DNA of 64,000 nucleotides from Shinisaurus crocodilurus (lineage: Eukaryota > Chordata > Lepidosauria > Squamata > Shinisauridae): assembly GCA_021292165.1 (NCBI GenBank), contig CM037876.1:116999379-117063378 (forward strand), in the 5' to 3' direction. Position numbers and translations under genes: made by a program. The notes beneath the pieces were generated by a model. It had not been told where the DNA came from and ran no database searches. It was given only the letters and a program-made list of their open reading frames with translations. Each line of letters begins with the position of its first letter. Position 1 is the stretch's first letter. Shown one piece after another: positions 1 through 11,529 of this stretch.

Positions 1-1
1 A

Positions 2-700
2 TTGGAAGATAGGCGAACAAATGTCAGTGTACTGGAAGAAGCAAAGACTACTAGCATTGAAAAAATGATCCTTCAACGCCAACTTCAGTGGACCGGTCAT
101 GTTGTTCGAATGCCTGACTGCTGTCTCCCAAAGCAGTTACTTTACTCCCAACTCAAGGATGGAAAGCGGAATATCAGTGGTCAATATAAGAGGTTTAAAG
201 ATGTTCATAAGGCTAATCTAAAAAAATGCAATATAAACATCGAAAACTGGGAAGCTCTGGCCCATGAACGATCTAAATGGAGGTTGGCCTTTCACAAAGG
301 TTCCATGGACTTTGAAGAAGCCCGAGTGCAAGGTGAAAGGGAGAAACGTGCTAAGCGAAAAGCACATCAAATGAATCCTTTACAGGACCATCTTCTATCT
401 GGTAACCTGTGTCCTCACTGTGGGAAGCTGTGTGGATCTAGAATTGGCCTCCACAGTCACTTACGGACCCCCATCGCTAGAGTCTACACAATCTTCTTTA
501 GAATTTCCTCCTTTTATCCCGGAAGACAATCTTACTCGGTCATGAGTGATCGCCTGATGATGATGCTGAGGCCTTGGGAACGCCCTGCTCTGCTTAAAAG
601 AACATCAATTCTGCTTCCAAAGAGTTGGCCTTCAACTGCAGTGCACTGTGTAACATTCAGTTTTTGACCTAAGTGAAAATTATTTTCCAGTCCAAAGTAT
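2..700 (+). mobile_element. 3' end of a non-LTR retrotransposon (RT C-terminal region)
   Basis: An open frame enters from the left edge and is recognisable as LINE to about base 470. It encodes a basic stretch after the reverse transcriptase with the words LQWTGHVVRMPD, LPKQLLYSQL and RFKDVHKANLKK. A finger-like motif follows, CPHCGKLCGSR then HSHLR (C-x2-C and H-x-H). This arrangement is typical of the C-terminus of RTE/jockey-like LINE ORF2 proteins. The frame stays open to 667, but the last third looks like decayed 3' UTR with a GATGATGATG run near 555. There is no RT core in the window, so this is a partial, probably dead copy. The clade is uncertain. Confidence 0.7.
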
Positions 701-2100
701 GGCAAACCATCATCCACTGAGTTCCTAAAATATGTATTTTTTCTTGATTCTACAGTGCACTTTATCACCTCTCTCCTGCCAGGGCAATTTCTGATGCTCA
801 TAAACACCCTTTCCCATAAGGACTCAGGACATAAAGGTATCAAACTTTCAAACCTTCTTGGCCCCAACTAGTCAAAACTGAGAATTAACTTTAAACAATT
901 ATAATTTTTTTGGTAAGATTTCATCAATTTACCTCAAAACTTTAATTGATTAATTAGTTGGACAAAAAATTAATTTGTGGGATTAAGACTGAAGAGCACA
1001 CTAGTGCATCTTAAAAATTAACTTGCAAGTTATCTCAAACTTCTTTCAATATCATTCAAAGGTGCTTCCAGTACACGTGGTGGTGGTGGTGGTGGTGGGG
1101 TCATTACCTCACAATGACAGCCCCTTGTAAAGATCATGCGACTCCAGAGGGCTCCCTAACCTTGGGGGGAATTTGGAGAGGCCTGGGCAGCTGCCTCAAA
1201 AGTGGCGGGGTGGGGGAGGGAGACCTGAGAGACTCCTGTGTGCAAATGGAGCACAACCCTCTGATACTTTCGATCCTGGCCATTAATTTCGGTATGTTAT
1301 GTCACACCTAACAATCCCACAACCGCATATTCCCAGGCCAGTGTGCCACCACAGCTTTGCTACATAATATGTCCTGTGCAGGAACTTATTGCTCCCTTTA
1401 CTTGTTCATGCCATGCTCACTTGACCCAGCAAACTCCTCACAGGTGTCCTCCATGAAGTAATAGGAAGGAATGTATGTACTAGCAAGGGAAAATACAAAA
1501 TCTTGCAGTTTATAATTTCCTTTAAAAATAATTTATGAGCAAAAATCTCACCTGGTGTAAATCAGTCTTTATTTATGAAACTGCATCATGTGTATCATCT
1601 TGCTGCTGGACTATTTTGTTTTAAAGAATGTAGCTTGTTATATCTAGGTAGGTTCAATGTTCCATTTACAGATGTAATGAATATATTATTTCATACCTTG
1701 CTGGAGCTTTCATGGTCCCCAAAGCCTTCTGGGACCCATATATAACCAGGGTTAATCCCTTCTCTAAACTTCTACTAAATCAAAAGCTAAAGATCATAAT
1801 GTTTGCAACAATCTTTGGTAGTTACAAAAAGCAATAACAGAACTGAAGATAGTAGCATGTAGCGAGTTCTCTTCTTACATTTATTGCAATTAAAAGTAGC
1901 TTTTATAATATTTTTATTTTCTCCGATCAGTTCTTGCATTCAGGTTCTGCTTTATACCATGAAATCCAGTAGGAGAAGAAATACATTTAGTAGAACAGAC
2001 TCAAGCAGCTCCAAAATGGTACCGTATACTAGTGGGGGAGTACAAACACCAGATCATAGTCAGCAGCTGATCAGACCTGTGGGAGGACTAAGATGAAATA
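701..2100. other. No recognisable gene or element; one GGT microsatellite
   Basis: Short open frames here show no family motif and no codon structure I trust. A (GGT)n run lies at about 1077-1099. The rest is AT-rich unique-looking sequence or repeat too old to recognise by eye. Confidence 0.5.
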
Positions 2101-2102
2101 AT

Positions 2103-2225
2103 AATAATGATAATGATGATAATAATAATAATAAGCATTTATTTATAACGCTCCTTACACCAAAGCGTGGTACATATAGCATATACAGTAAACATAACAA
2201 TACAATAAAATAAGTCCCACTTATA
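2103..2225 (-). mobile_element. LINE/SINE 3' tail with AAT microsatellite
   Basis: An (AAT/GAT)n run is followed by GCATTTATTTATAACGC and a stretch ending near CAATAAAATAAG. Read on the minus strand this looks like an L2-type 3' end that finishes in a simple repeat. Only the tail is present. Confidence 0.4.
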
Positions 2226-2509
2226 GAAAAAAATGGGAACAATGCCTGGACTTGGTAGAACCATATGGAATCATGAATGGAAAAGGATAGCTTTACAGAT
2301 GCCCTGCTCCAAATAATTACTTATGTATAAATCCAGGGTAATTATTTCCAAGAAATCAGGGAATTCAGTCAGGGTATTTAAAAAAGAAAAAGATTTTGAT
2401 AGTGGACTGTTAACAATGGAATTGATATTTTTTTTAGAGAGTCCTATAGATGGACAAACGCCTGCCCACATATTGAGATTATCTTGAGAGGCCCTCTTGA
2501 ACATTCCAA

Positions 2510-2600
2510 CAACCCCTGAGGTGGGGCAATGGAGGGAGCCTTCTCAATGGATGTCCTTAGGCTTTGGAACTCTCTTCTAAGGGAGGTTCATCTCACCTCC
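2510..2600 (+). mobile_element. L2-like LINE fragment (ORF2 C-terminus)
   Basis: The plus strand reads GAMEGAFSMDVLRLWNSLL followed by REV. This matches the L2 C-terminal signature of the form AFSvvAPrLWNsLPrEV. It is a very short, old fragment without its 3' tail. Confidence 0.5.
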
Positions 2601-2619
2601 TCGGGTGGCCAGGTATCCT

Positions 2620-2830
2620 ACTTTCCAGAGAACACTTCTGTATTTGAAGAGGTGTCAGAGGACAATCCTCTATTTAAAGAGCTATCATAGAACAGTCCTC
2701 TATTAAAGGCTTTCTCTATTTCAGGGGTGGCAGAAAATAGATCTCCAGATGTTTTGCACTTCAACTCTCAGCATTCCTGACCATTGGCCATTCTGTCAGG
2801 GGCTTCTGGGAATTGAAGACTTTTCTACAC
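2620..2830. repeat. Diverged short tandem repeat and MITE-like segment
   Basis: Units of the form CCTCTATTtgAAGaG...TCATAGAACAGT recur about every 44 bp between 2637 and 2708. They are followed by CTCCAGATGTTTTGCACTTC and a TGACCATTGGCC core. The second half resembles the short palindromic MITEs elsewhere in the window, but I see no clean inverted ends or target duplication. Confidence 0.3.
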
Positions 2831-2839
2831 AAGGATGTT

Positions 2840-3525
2840 TAATCCACTATATCTACTTCCGGTATCTACTTTCATTGCAGAATTGAGATCTGTGCACTAC
2901 ACCAAGAGCATTTCCATTCCTACTTTTCTGTGACATAACCTCTAGTTGGCACTGTGGTATAGTAGAATAGCTCAATTACACAAGTGGATAGCATTTCCTT
3001 TCACTTTCACAAATAACACCACATTTTCCCTGCTGTAAAAAAACCTCATGAAACTGCTGTTTAAAAACGGAAGGGAAACTGGAGGGCCACAACATTGTCT
3101 AAAGAACCTGTAAACAACCATGAGTAGGGAATGACAAGCACACAATAAATGTATATTGTGCAGAAAAGCTTGTTATGTGGAGTGCAGCTGAAATGCATGT
3201 GGAGTGCAGCTGAAAGGGAAACAATAATGACTGGGTGCTGCTAAACAACCCATGTGTGGAAGCTCCCAGGGGGTGGCTTGCCTAAGGTGGCCACATAGTG
3301 AACTCATAGCAGAGGCAAGGTGCAAACTAGGGATTTCTTGATTCACAGTTTACACTCTTTGCCACTGGACTACACCAGCTTCAAGTAGCCACTTGGAACA
3401 AAGCTTTACTACAATACATGGTGTACTTCACAGACGTTTCTATGTCATAGTTTGGAGTGTCCAGTTCCTGTGCTTCATTATGAGCAGGCCCACCCTATGT
3501 GTGTGCCCATAACCCTCTGAACCCG
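2840..3525. other. No recognisable gene; small direct duplication
   Basis: Nothing I can name. ATGTGGAGTGCAGCTGAAA occurs twice in tandem (about 3174-3216), a small local duplication. Confidence 0.45.
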
Positions 3526-3529
3526 GAGG

Positions 3530-3985
3530 ATTATGGGCAACCAATTGAAGGTGGGAGGAGAGCGGCGGATAGGATTGCCACTGTGCTCCCCTCACCCTCA
3601 AAAATATTTAGATGGCCGATTTCGGCTGCCGAAATGTTTCCCCTCTCCTCGCGAGGAGGAGAGGCTGAGGCACCACCTGGATTCTGTGGAAGGTGGTGGT
3701 GCCTTGCTCCTCCCCTCCCCACCCCCGGGAACTCCCCCCCCCATGCCAGAACAGAAGATGGTCTTCTGTCTTCAGTTCCCAGCTGGCATGGAAAGAACGG
3801 CACCGGCTGCAAGGTGGGGGGGGAGGGGGAGGGGGAGGGCGCTCCACGGCCGGACTCCCAGCTGCAACCTTGGAAAGAACTTCCAAGGTCACAGGGGGGA
3901 GTCCAGCCACCTATCTTATGGGCCCCCAGTCAATGCCAGAGGGCACCCGTAGGCTTGCACCCGTAGACATAAATAGTTGAGTTGG
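3530..3985. repeat. GC-rich low-complexity patch with G-quadruplex motif
   Basis: This is a GC-rich island in AT-rich surroundings, with purine/pyrimidine-biased stretches and small inverted repeats such as CACCACCT against AGGTGGTG. Bases 3816-3839 on the plus strand hold four G-tracts (8, 5, 5 and 3) separated by single A, which fits the canonical G4 pattern. Overlapping open frames on both strands are low-complexity artefacts. It may be the inside of a GC-rich MITE, but its ends are not clear. Confidence 0.5.
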
Positions 3986-4031
3986 GGTCACAGTCTGAAG
4001 GCTGCTTTCACCAAGTACACAAGCAGCATTT

Positions 4032-5061
4032 GGACTGAGCTGAATCCTTAAAGGAAGGAAATGTTAAGAAATAATTAATCCTAACAAAAGGAGCCCATTT
4101 AATCGCCCGACGACGACGATGATGATGATGATGATTATTATTATTATTCTGAGAGATCAGTTATTGGAGTCCTGCCAAGACATACCCTTTAAACCCCATG
4201 ACTCCAAAATAACGAACAGTCATCCCAGATTGTGGAACACGCCCTGTTAAATGGCTGAATCTGAATGAGCAACATTTCCTATACATTTTTTATTATTATT
4301 TAGCGTGAAAGTCTAAAATGGAAAATGGCCACGCTGACCTAAAACTTGAACGAAAAGCTTTATGTTCTTGGCTGATTTGTGAAATATAGTAAGAACCCAA
4401 TTCTGTGAGATACTGGCTGGGTTCAGTTAATGCGATAACACACACTCAAGGGTTGAGTATGGGTTGAGTGTGGGTTGTTGCTGAACCATGGGTTGTTGTT
4501 GAAAAATGTGGGCTATCGTGTTGTCTGAACCCAGCTGAGATAACAAGCCATGGCTTGTTAACCATGAACAACCCATGAAGAGAACCCATGGTTTGTTGTT
4601 GGGTTGTGAACTGTGGGTTGTTCACCATGGTTTGTTATCTTGGCTGGGTTAAGACAACACAATAACCCAGATTTCAACAACATTCCACGGTTCAACGACA
4701 ATCCACACGCAACCCATACTCAGCCCTTGAGTGTGGGTTATCGTGTTCTCTGAACCCAGTCACTGCGACACAGCAACTCAGAGCTTTGGAAGTTACTGGA
4801 AGTTACTGCTATGGGGGTGAACTATATTGGATGGCCAGAGATGTCAGAGAAATCTGCAGCAGACTCAAATGAGTTCAGATTTCTGTGAAACCAACCAATG
4901 TCTTGGCAGGACTCCAATAACTGATCTCTCAGAATAATAATAATAATAATCATCATCATCATCATCATCATCATCGTCGTCGTTGGGCGATTAAATGGGC
5001 TCCTTTTGTTAGGATTAATTATTTCTTAACATTTCCTTCCTTTAAGGTTTCAGCTCAGTCC
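4032..5061. mobile_element. 1-kb foldback element with mirrored trinucleotide repeats
   Basis: The left arm (4032-4183) and right arm (4898-5061) are inverted copies, near-identical from GGACTGAGCTGA inward to CCTGCCAAGACAT. Each arm carries a composite trinucleotide repeat in the same order (CGA, then TGA, then TTA). The right arm is longer by a few units. The interior (4418-4760) holds another palindrome, listed separately. I see no clear target duplication and no transposase, so this is a non-autonomous foldback DNA element or an inverted duplication. Confidence 0.75.
4418..4760. mobile_element. Double-palindrome MITE inside the foldback
   Basis: The segment begins CTGGGTTCAG and ends CTGAACCCAG. 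Each half is again palindromic: GTTGTCTGAACCCAG lies near 4518-4534 and a GGCTGGGTTAAGACAACAC counterpart near 4643-4661. The same words and layout occur at 50771-50971 and in part at 24.1 and 26.3 kb, so it is a dispersed family. There is no coding capacity. Confidence 0.6.
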
Positions 5062-5344
5062 CACAGCGGAATGGCTTTTCTCACTCACATCATGCTAATT
5101 CCATGGACCCGTCATCAGTTTTTCACTTTTGCGGGGGTGGAATTTGTGCTAATTTGTAAGTGCACAAGTGCGCTAAGGTGTATTTGCACAAGTGGAATGA
5201 AATTCCAGTTAAAAATATCCGAGTCTGTCAATGAGCGGATGATAGAACGAAAGATGCATGACAATCCATGAAACAGGCAGAAAAGATCTAACAACAAAAT
5301 CCGTACATCCCTCATTATGACTGACCATAGCTAAAGGGAATGAA

Positions 5345-5392
<48 letters not shown>
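5345..5392. repeat. (AT)n(GT)n microsatellite
   Basis: A short AT run passes into about 18 GT units. Minus-strand frames of poly-His/Thr across it are artefacts. Confidence 0.95.
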
Positions 5393-5395
<3 letters not shown>

Positions 5396-5612
5396 AAAGT
5401 CACACTAAAACAATACAGGAGTGAACTAGGCAAATGCTATCTGCTTCCTCCCCTAGAAAAGCTAAACGCTGTTTAGAATAGAGGAGGACATTAGCCCTCT
5501 TCATGTATTACACATGTGGAACCCTCTTCACATGTAGGAGTGCCAGGGGGAATGCACTGCCAGCCTCACCCCCAACTCCCATGTGTTGAGCATGAACATC
5601 TAATCAGGGAAG

Positions 5613-5775
5613 CCTATTTATTTATTTACAGCATTTTTACCCCACACTTCAGCCAAAAAAAGCTCTCAGAGTGGCTTACAGAGATTAATAATAAGGCAGT
5701 CCATGCCCTCAGGCTTACAATCTAAAAGACATGACACAAAAGGAAAAGGGATTGGGAGGGAGGAGGAAGAATACA
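5613..5775 (-). mobile_element. L2-like LINE/SINE 3' tail
   Basis: On the minus strand this ends in (AAATA)n after a segment matching CTCTGAGAGC...GGGGTAAAAATGC. The inner part (CAGTCCATGCCCTCAGGCTTACAATCTAAAAGAC) also occurs at 17550-17590, which shows one dispersed family. Confidence 0.55.
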
Positions 5776-5779
5776 AAAC

Positions 5780-6400
5780 TCAGACACCAGTTCTTAGTTA
5801 CAGGAAGCCTATGCACACAGAAATCTACGGGATCTGGAACTCTGGGATTGCGTGGAAAGCCTGTGTGTGTAGAGCTCTATGTAGAGATTTCTGTGCTCAG
5901 ATGTCCAGGTTCAACATTGGTTAGGGGTGGGCTCAGGGAGGCATGTGACTTTGAAGGTGGAAGCAGCAGTGTGGCCCCACTGCTCTTCTATGCATAGAAT
6001 CCCCTTATAATGTGTGAAGTGACTACTGAATTATCAAGTTGGCACAAAGGAAGAAAAAGGGATCACATTTTCTGAAATCATCATAACCATTGGGCAAAGC
6101 TTCTAGACCAGGTCTAAGAGAAGACAGAACTTATGGAAGTTTGAGGCTGCCTGTAGGAAACAAGGTCCCATCATGTGAATCTATCTGCAAATACCCCATA
6201 TCTTTCCTTGCCCGGACTGGGTAGTGGAATGATTGTACAGTATAATCCCTCCCTTTCCCTGCTGGAGCCTGAAGGAGGGGCAGCACAAAAACCGGAAGCA
6301 CAAAACCTGTGGTTGGTGCATTGACCTCGAAACACAAGACTCTGTAGTTACAGTCCCCTCCCTTTGTTCTCAGGGAGGCACAGCACTTGATGTAGGCACC
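5780..6400. other. No recognisable feature
   Basis: Unique-looking sequence. Open frames on both strands near 6131-6601 are overlapping and have no recognised motif, except where the L2 fragment begins at 6405. Confidence 0.4.
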
Positions 6401-6404
6401 TCCC

Positions 6405-6985
6405 CTAAAGTCAAAGTGATGGCTTTGATTCATAAAGCCCTCAGTGGCCTCGGACCACCTTCCATGTCCAGCAGTCCATGCACTCTTACAGGTACCCTCA
6501 CTTTCGGAGGTTAGGTAGGTGGCTCCCAGGAACAGGTTTGCTGTAGTGGCACCTGATGATGGAACAGTCCGGACACATTCACTTGGTGCTGACTTCATCA
6601 TGTTAATATAATGTTTGTTTTTTTTGTTTATTCATTTATTACATTTCTGTACTGCCCAATAGCCAAAGCTCTCTGGGCAGTTCACAACAATTAAAACCAT
6701 AAAATACTACATAAGATACAATATAAAAGTTTAAAACTACAGTATAAAATAAAAGTAAAACCCAAAATAAAACCTAACAGCAGTACAAAGGTTTAAAATA
6801 CAGGAACAGATTTAGAACAACAGAAACCAAAAGATAAAATGTCATAATGCTGATTTCTGTTGGATTTTAGATGTGACATTAATAATTGTTAGTTATGTTT
6901 ATTGTTTTAATCTTGTTGTAAGCAGACTTGGAGACCATGTGCAGAAAAGTGTGATATATATTTTTTAGAAAAATCAGTAAATAAT
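6405..6985 (+). mobile_element. Old L2-like LINE 3' part, interrupted
   Basis: Bases 6405-6460 encode VMALIHKALSGLGPP, which resembles the L2 motif lLTYKALNGLaPPYL. A decayed segment before 6615 fits the AxxLWNSL region. After an insertion (6618-6842), the sequence resumes with TTTTAATCTTGTTGTAAGC and ends in ATATATTTTTTAG...AATAATAG, the usual L2-type 3' end. It is non-functional. Confidence 0.5.
6618..6842 (-). mobile_element. L2-like 3' tail inserted in the older L2
   Basis: On the plus strand it runs TTTATTCATTTATTACATTTC, then TGCCCAATAGCCAAAGCTCTCTGGGCAG and ACAACAATTAAAACCATAAA. The same string opens the L2 copy at 50187, so this is the 3' UTR and tail of that LINE family (or a SINE using it) on the minus strand. 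Confidence 0.6.
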
Positions 6986-6989
6986 AGAA

Positions 6990-8800
6990 TACCCTTTGAA
7001 GGGACTATTGTACTGGTTATATTATAAGTCTGACAGAACATCCAATCTCTATTGTTTAGCTTTGGTAGTTGTTTTTAGGGATAGCAGTAAAGATTCCTAG
7101 TGAAAATTATACATTATCTTCATAAATCAGCAGTACCTACTAGCCTCATTGATAGTTCATTTGTAGTTCCAGTGTAAGGAGAAATCAAGTGCTTGCAAGA
7201 GTGTGGAAAATTAACCTAATGAAAAGGTTCTTGTAGATAGCATTGAAAAAGGAAGCAAGGCTTTTATAAGATATCTCCATTGTCAGGTTAAGGTGGTACC
7301 TAAAAAGGAAGTGAGAAGGACATAAAATAAGAGAAACAAGGAGAAAGCCTCTTTAATCAGTCAGATGCATCTCATGGAATAAAAATGCTAGCAAGCACTC
7401 AGGTCCAGCCTTTTGCTTCAACAAACACACCCTGTGATTAATTTTTCAGATTTTGCCTCCTATCTCTTGATCACTTCCTCTGGTAGGATGTAAAGCTTTT
7501 TTTGAGCCCCTTCCTCTCCTCATAAGCAGAACATGATGCTGACAAGCAGTGCTTCATATGCTGACCTTGGGTGAAATATTCACTCCTCCAAAGGGGAAGG
7601 GATCAACATTCCAGAGGAAACACCTTACGGTGGCTGGCTTGAACTCAATTCTCCACACAGAACTTATATTTCTGAACCATGAAATTGTGATATCCCTGCA
7701 TGAGTTTTGCCTCTTAAGAACAGGGTTAAAATAATACAAGTTGAGATTCTGTATTGGCCTCACCAGGCAAGGGGAGGGGGACCTAACCACTTAGGGAGGA
7801 AATGTTTTACATACATTACTTTGCAGTGCACAACTGCAAAAGTTGTAAAGAGTACAAAATTGTCACATGCACAGTGCTTCTGAATTTTATTTCATGCTAT
7901 CCTGAGTGAATCAGAGAGACTCCCACGCACAGTATCAAATGTATAAAATCTCACTGTATTGTAAGGTACATATATAGATATGGTATCATCAATGACTCAT
8001 GACTCCTGATGGCCATGGATGCATTCCATTTCGACTCAGACATTCCTCCTTTCACAGTCTCTCTCTCAGGTATTCTCTCCCTCTCAGTCCAGAGGTTACT
8101 CCAGTTCCTACTTGACCAATGTTCCATAAGCCAAAGTTTCAGGCCTGTAGATTCTTGTCACTCTTTCAAAAGAGGAATTATTACCAATCATAACACCACT
8201 ACTTCTTTTGGTGCCAGAGACTTTTACAGGTCAACTGTCAATGCATGCATGGAAAATTCTATCTTTGGATTAAACCTGCTGTGAGTCTATAACATTTCAA
8301 ATACACAAGTCTGAACAGGCTTCCTTTACTTTTCTCTGTGGGTTATTTTTTTCAAGCTACTGTGTACAACTTTCTAAAACTTAACCCATAATAGAACATT
8401 TTCCACAGGAACTCCCAGTGTGTGTTTTATGATGCTTAATATGCTGTTGCTAAGCATCAGACTTCTTCCATAAAGACAAGAAAATAGTGTCTCATAAGCG
8501 GACACTTTCCTAATGAAATGAGAATGATGAGTGGCACTTTAACTTTGTTTAAAATAACTGGGAAGAATAGACTGTCTGTCATTGGCATGCTTACACCAGG
8601 AAAGTCTCACAGATTTCACATAGATACTCCAGAGTAAGTTAAGTGGTTTAAGAATTATGGCCGCATCATCCCTTTCTTGCAATCCCCTTTTAGACTGCAT
8701 AAGTTAACACTGATCCTGCTTTGTTCACTTTGTGATCATTTGTTGCAAATGAAGTACTAATCATTACTTGTAGCTCAAGCTGGGCATTTCATATCTTTAA
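6990..8800. other. No recognisable gene or element
   Basis: AT-rich sequence. The open frames at 7549-7790 and 8009-8284 are short, overlap on opposite strands or lack any recognised domain. I see no splice-bounded exon that I would defend. Confidence 0.45.
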
Positions 8801-8801
8801 A

Positions 8802-8809
8802 GATGATGA

Positions 8810-8850
<41 letters not shown>
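8802..8850. repeat. (GAT)n microsatellite
   Basis: About 15 GAT units with one GGAT interruption. It is followed by TTTACAGTATTTGTATACTGC, which may be the decayed tail of an L2-like element on the minus strand. Confidence 0.9.
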
Positions 8851-8852
<2 letters not shown>

Positions 8853-8859
8853 ACAGTAT

Positions 8860-10655
8860 TTGTATACTGCTCCACATCAAGCAGATTCCAGAGCTTCAAG
8901 TTAGCTTCAAGTTAGGGGTGTGTATCTCCCTCAGAAGGTCAGTGTGTATCTATTTCTATGGACTGTACTTGACCCAAATCAACCACAGCCCATTTAAATG
9001 AACCAGAAGACTTGCTGAGTAATGAGGTGAGGTGCTGGAACACAAAACCTCTCCTGTGCATTCTCAATATTGGCCAACTGGACCTAGGTTGCCATATGTG
9101 GGTTCTATGAAGAATATGTGGACAGGGCTCTCCATGGAGGACTGGGGACAATTCGCCCTGGGGCCCTGCAAAGCAAAGAGTCCCTGCCTCAGATCCTGTG
9201 TGTACTTTTGGCTCCTGCTACACATTGCTCACCAGAGGGCGCGCGTGCGCGCGCACACACACACACATACACACACACCCTTGCAAGAGGCAGTGGCAGA
9301 GCCCATATTCCCTCTGGGTGACCCTGTATGTGAAAGCAATCTAAAAGGACCACAGAGCTTATTCAGTAAATTCTGTTATTTGGGGGGGGGGTGTTTCGCT
9401 CATTGTGCAATCAAGCAATATAATTCTCATAGCAGATCTGCAATTGCCCCTGGATATACAGCCCAACAATGGCCTACATGGATGGCGTGCTTCAGATGGA
9501 CCACTAAAATCAATATTGATGAGCATGAGGTGCCCAATATGAACTCTCCTGTGCATTGGACTCCTTCAGATGCCCAAATTCTGTGTGAATTCCATCAAGT
9601 GCAGGTTGCAAAAGTAACTACATAATGGGAGTGGGGCACTAATATTAGGCAACACTTGACCTGTTCTTGGAGAGCACAACATCAATGTAAGAATTCCTGT
9701 CATAGCCAATATTAGTGTTTGCCTTCATTGCTTAGAGGTGTCAGCAGGTGAAGACTTGGAACTAGACATAATAAGAGAAATGGAGGAGCCAACACTCCAG
9801 GTCAATTTGCACCCTCTTTCTTGTAATGTTTACTGTAACACAATGCATGGTGTGATGTGATCATGCTGTGTGATTCCCTGCCCATGCCAGCCAATGACAT
9901 AAGTTATCAAGAGGGAGATCAAAGGTGCAATGGCATCATGTTTTATCCTGCGTTGTAGTAGAACAAGGATAAAAGAGCAAAGAGACACATAGCAGAGGTA
10001 ACTCAATGCCTCTTATAGAATCTAGTCATAGCTTGTTTTCTTCTCTTTACAAAAGGGGAAATGCTTCTGCTACTGCTACCACATTTAATCCAGTGGCTAA
10101 ATATAACTCTAGGGGTACTTCCAGATGGAGGGCTCCTAGCACTACCGGTCAAAAGGCATTGTGCAGCTATTCCATATCCCGCTCCTTAATATATCTTTTG
10201 TGGTATGAAAAACAGATTAAAGAAGTGGTGAGAAAACACGGGAGGGTTACAAACTGAAGACAACATAATCTACACACACACACACCCATACAATTCTGTG
10301 ATTGAGGCAGGTCATTTGCACATTAAAAGCCTCGTCTGGAAGCACCCTGGCTCTAAATGGATTTATTACAATTATTGCTCTCCAGAACATTTTATTAAAC
10401 AGCAAAAGACATTGGTGGGTGCAAACACGGTTTATTCTGTCCAAGATTCCCCCCAGGAACTTTGAGTCCTAGAGCTCATCTATGTGAGGTGGGGGAGGGG
10501 GGAGAGGGCACTTGAGGGGTAAGAAAAATCTGACACACTGCTTCTACTCTGAAACGTTTGGCTCGCTTGCTGACCATTCCATTCCCACTCTTATGCCCTG
10601 AATGAGATCTCCTTCTAATCTAACTCATTCTTTTCCCCCACTCCTGTCAGAAAGT
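8860..10655. other. No recognisable gene; GC/AC microsatellite at 9238-9280
   Basis: The 197-residue open frame at 9032-9625 runs through an alternating (GC)n(AC)n tract and shows no domain, so I do not call it a gene. A run of nine G lies near 9382-9390. A short AC repeat lies near 10272-10285. Confidence 0.45.
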
Positions 10656-10660
10656 CCCTG

Positions 10661-10897
10661 AGTGGCATAGTAGTTAGACAGTGTTGGACTGGGACTCAGG
10701 AGATCCGGGTTCTAGTCCCTGCTCCGCCATGAAGCTCACTGGGTGACTTTGGGCCAGTCACTGACTCTCAGCCTAACCTACCTCACAGGGTTGTTGTGAG
10801 GATAAAATAGAGAGGAGGAGGCGGATTATGTAAGCCACCTTGAGTTCCTTGCAGGAAAAAAGACGGGGTATAAATATAATAAATAAAATAAATAAAT
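10661..10897 (+). mobile_element. tRNA/CORE-SINE, near full length
   Basis: A tRNA-like head starts AGTGGCATAGTAGTTAGAC and carries a B-box-like GGTTCTAGTCC. A CORE-like middle follows (CTAACCTACCTCACAGGG, TTGTTGTGAGGATAAAAT). The 3' part is GGATTATGTAAGCCACCTTG and GGGGTATAAATATAATAAA, ending in AAATA repeats. The layout is that of MIR/CORE-SINEs with an L2-type tail. RNA polymerase III would have transcribed the parent. Confidence 0.85.
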
Positions 10898-10899
10898 GC

Positions 10900-11525
10900 C
10901 TGTACAGTTAACCTTGGCCTTAATTCAGGGAACAGACTGCATGCCTTGCTTGCCATGCTATGCCACTGCCAAGAAAGACTTAGTTTCTCCCCACTTATTT
11001 AGTGAGATTTCTGCCCACTTCTCCTCCACCTTCTTTGGAAACTTACGCTGATCTTAGTTGCTTTCATATTGGCTTCTAGGTGCTGATGTTCATTTTCCTT
11101 CTGCATTTGGTTCTGCTCCATTGATTGCATGGTTCTTGAACCTGGTTCAACTTGTACAAGAATTTAATTAAACATTCCTCCTGATTACTTTAAACATGCC
11201 CTCTTTTATTCTGATGCTAGTTCTAGACTCCCACACCAATTCCAATTCAAGGAGTGGAGGCACTTCAAAGTGACAACTTTAATGACTTATATTATATGGG
11301 AGATCCTTGTCTGTAAGTGCTTTTTATTTTCAATTAATCTCTCAAGAAAGGAACAAGATAGCCATGGTATTTGAGATACTGAATAAGACCTTGGCTTTTT
11401 ATAGAGGACAATTTTGTATGGGAACAGATTCTTTAGCTAATGGGGGCACTCAGGGTCGATTACATGAGCTGTTCAGCCCATGACAACCAGCTTTTCAGTA
11501 GCCTCTGCTATTCATCCATACTGCT
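10900..11525. other. No recognisable feature
   Basis: Unique-looking AT-rich sequence without a persuasive open frame. Confidence 0.4.
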
Positions 11526-11529
11526 ATAG

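Noticed and set aside
4108..4984. CRISPR-like or coding trinucleotide array
   Set aside because: It is a simple trinucleotide microsatellite in inverted arms. There are no spacers.
9032..9625. 197-residue plus-strand open frame
   Set aside because: It runs through a GC/AC dinucleotide repeat, overlaps another frame and shows no domain, signal or splice context.
10661..10760. tRNA gene
   Set aside because: The B-box-like tRNA region belongs to a SINE repeated three more times here. It has no cloverleaf that I could complete.
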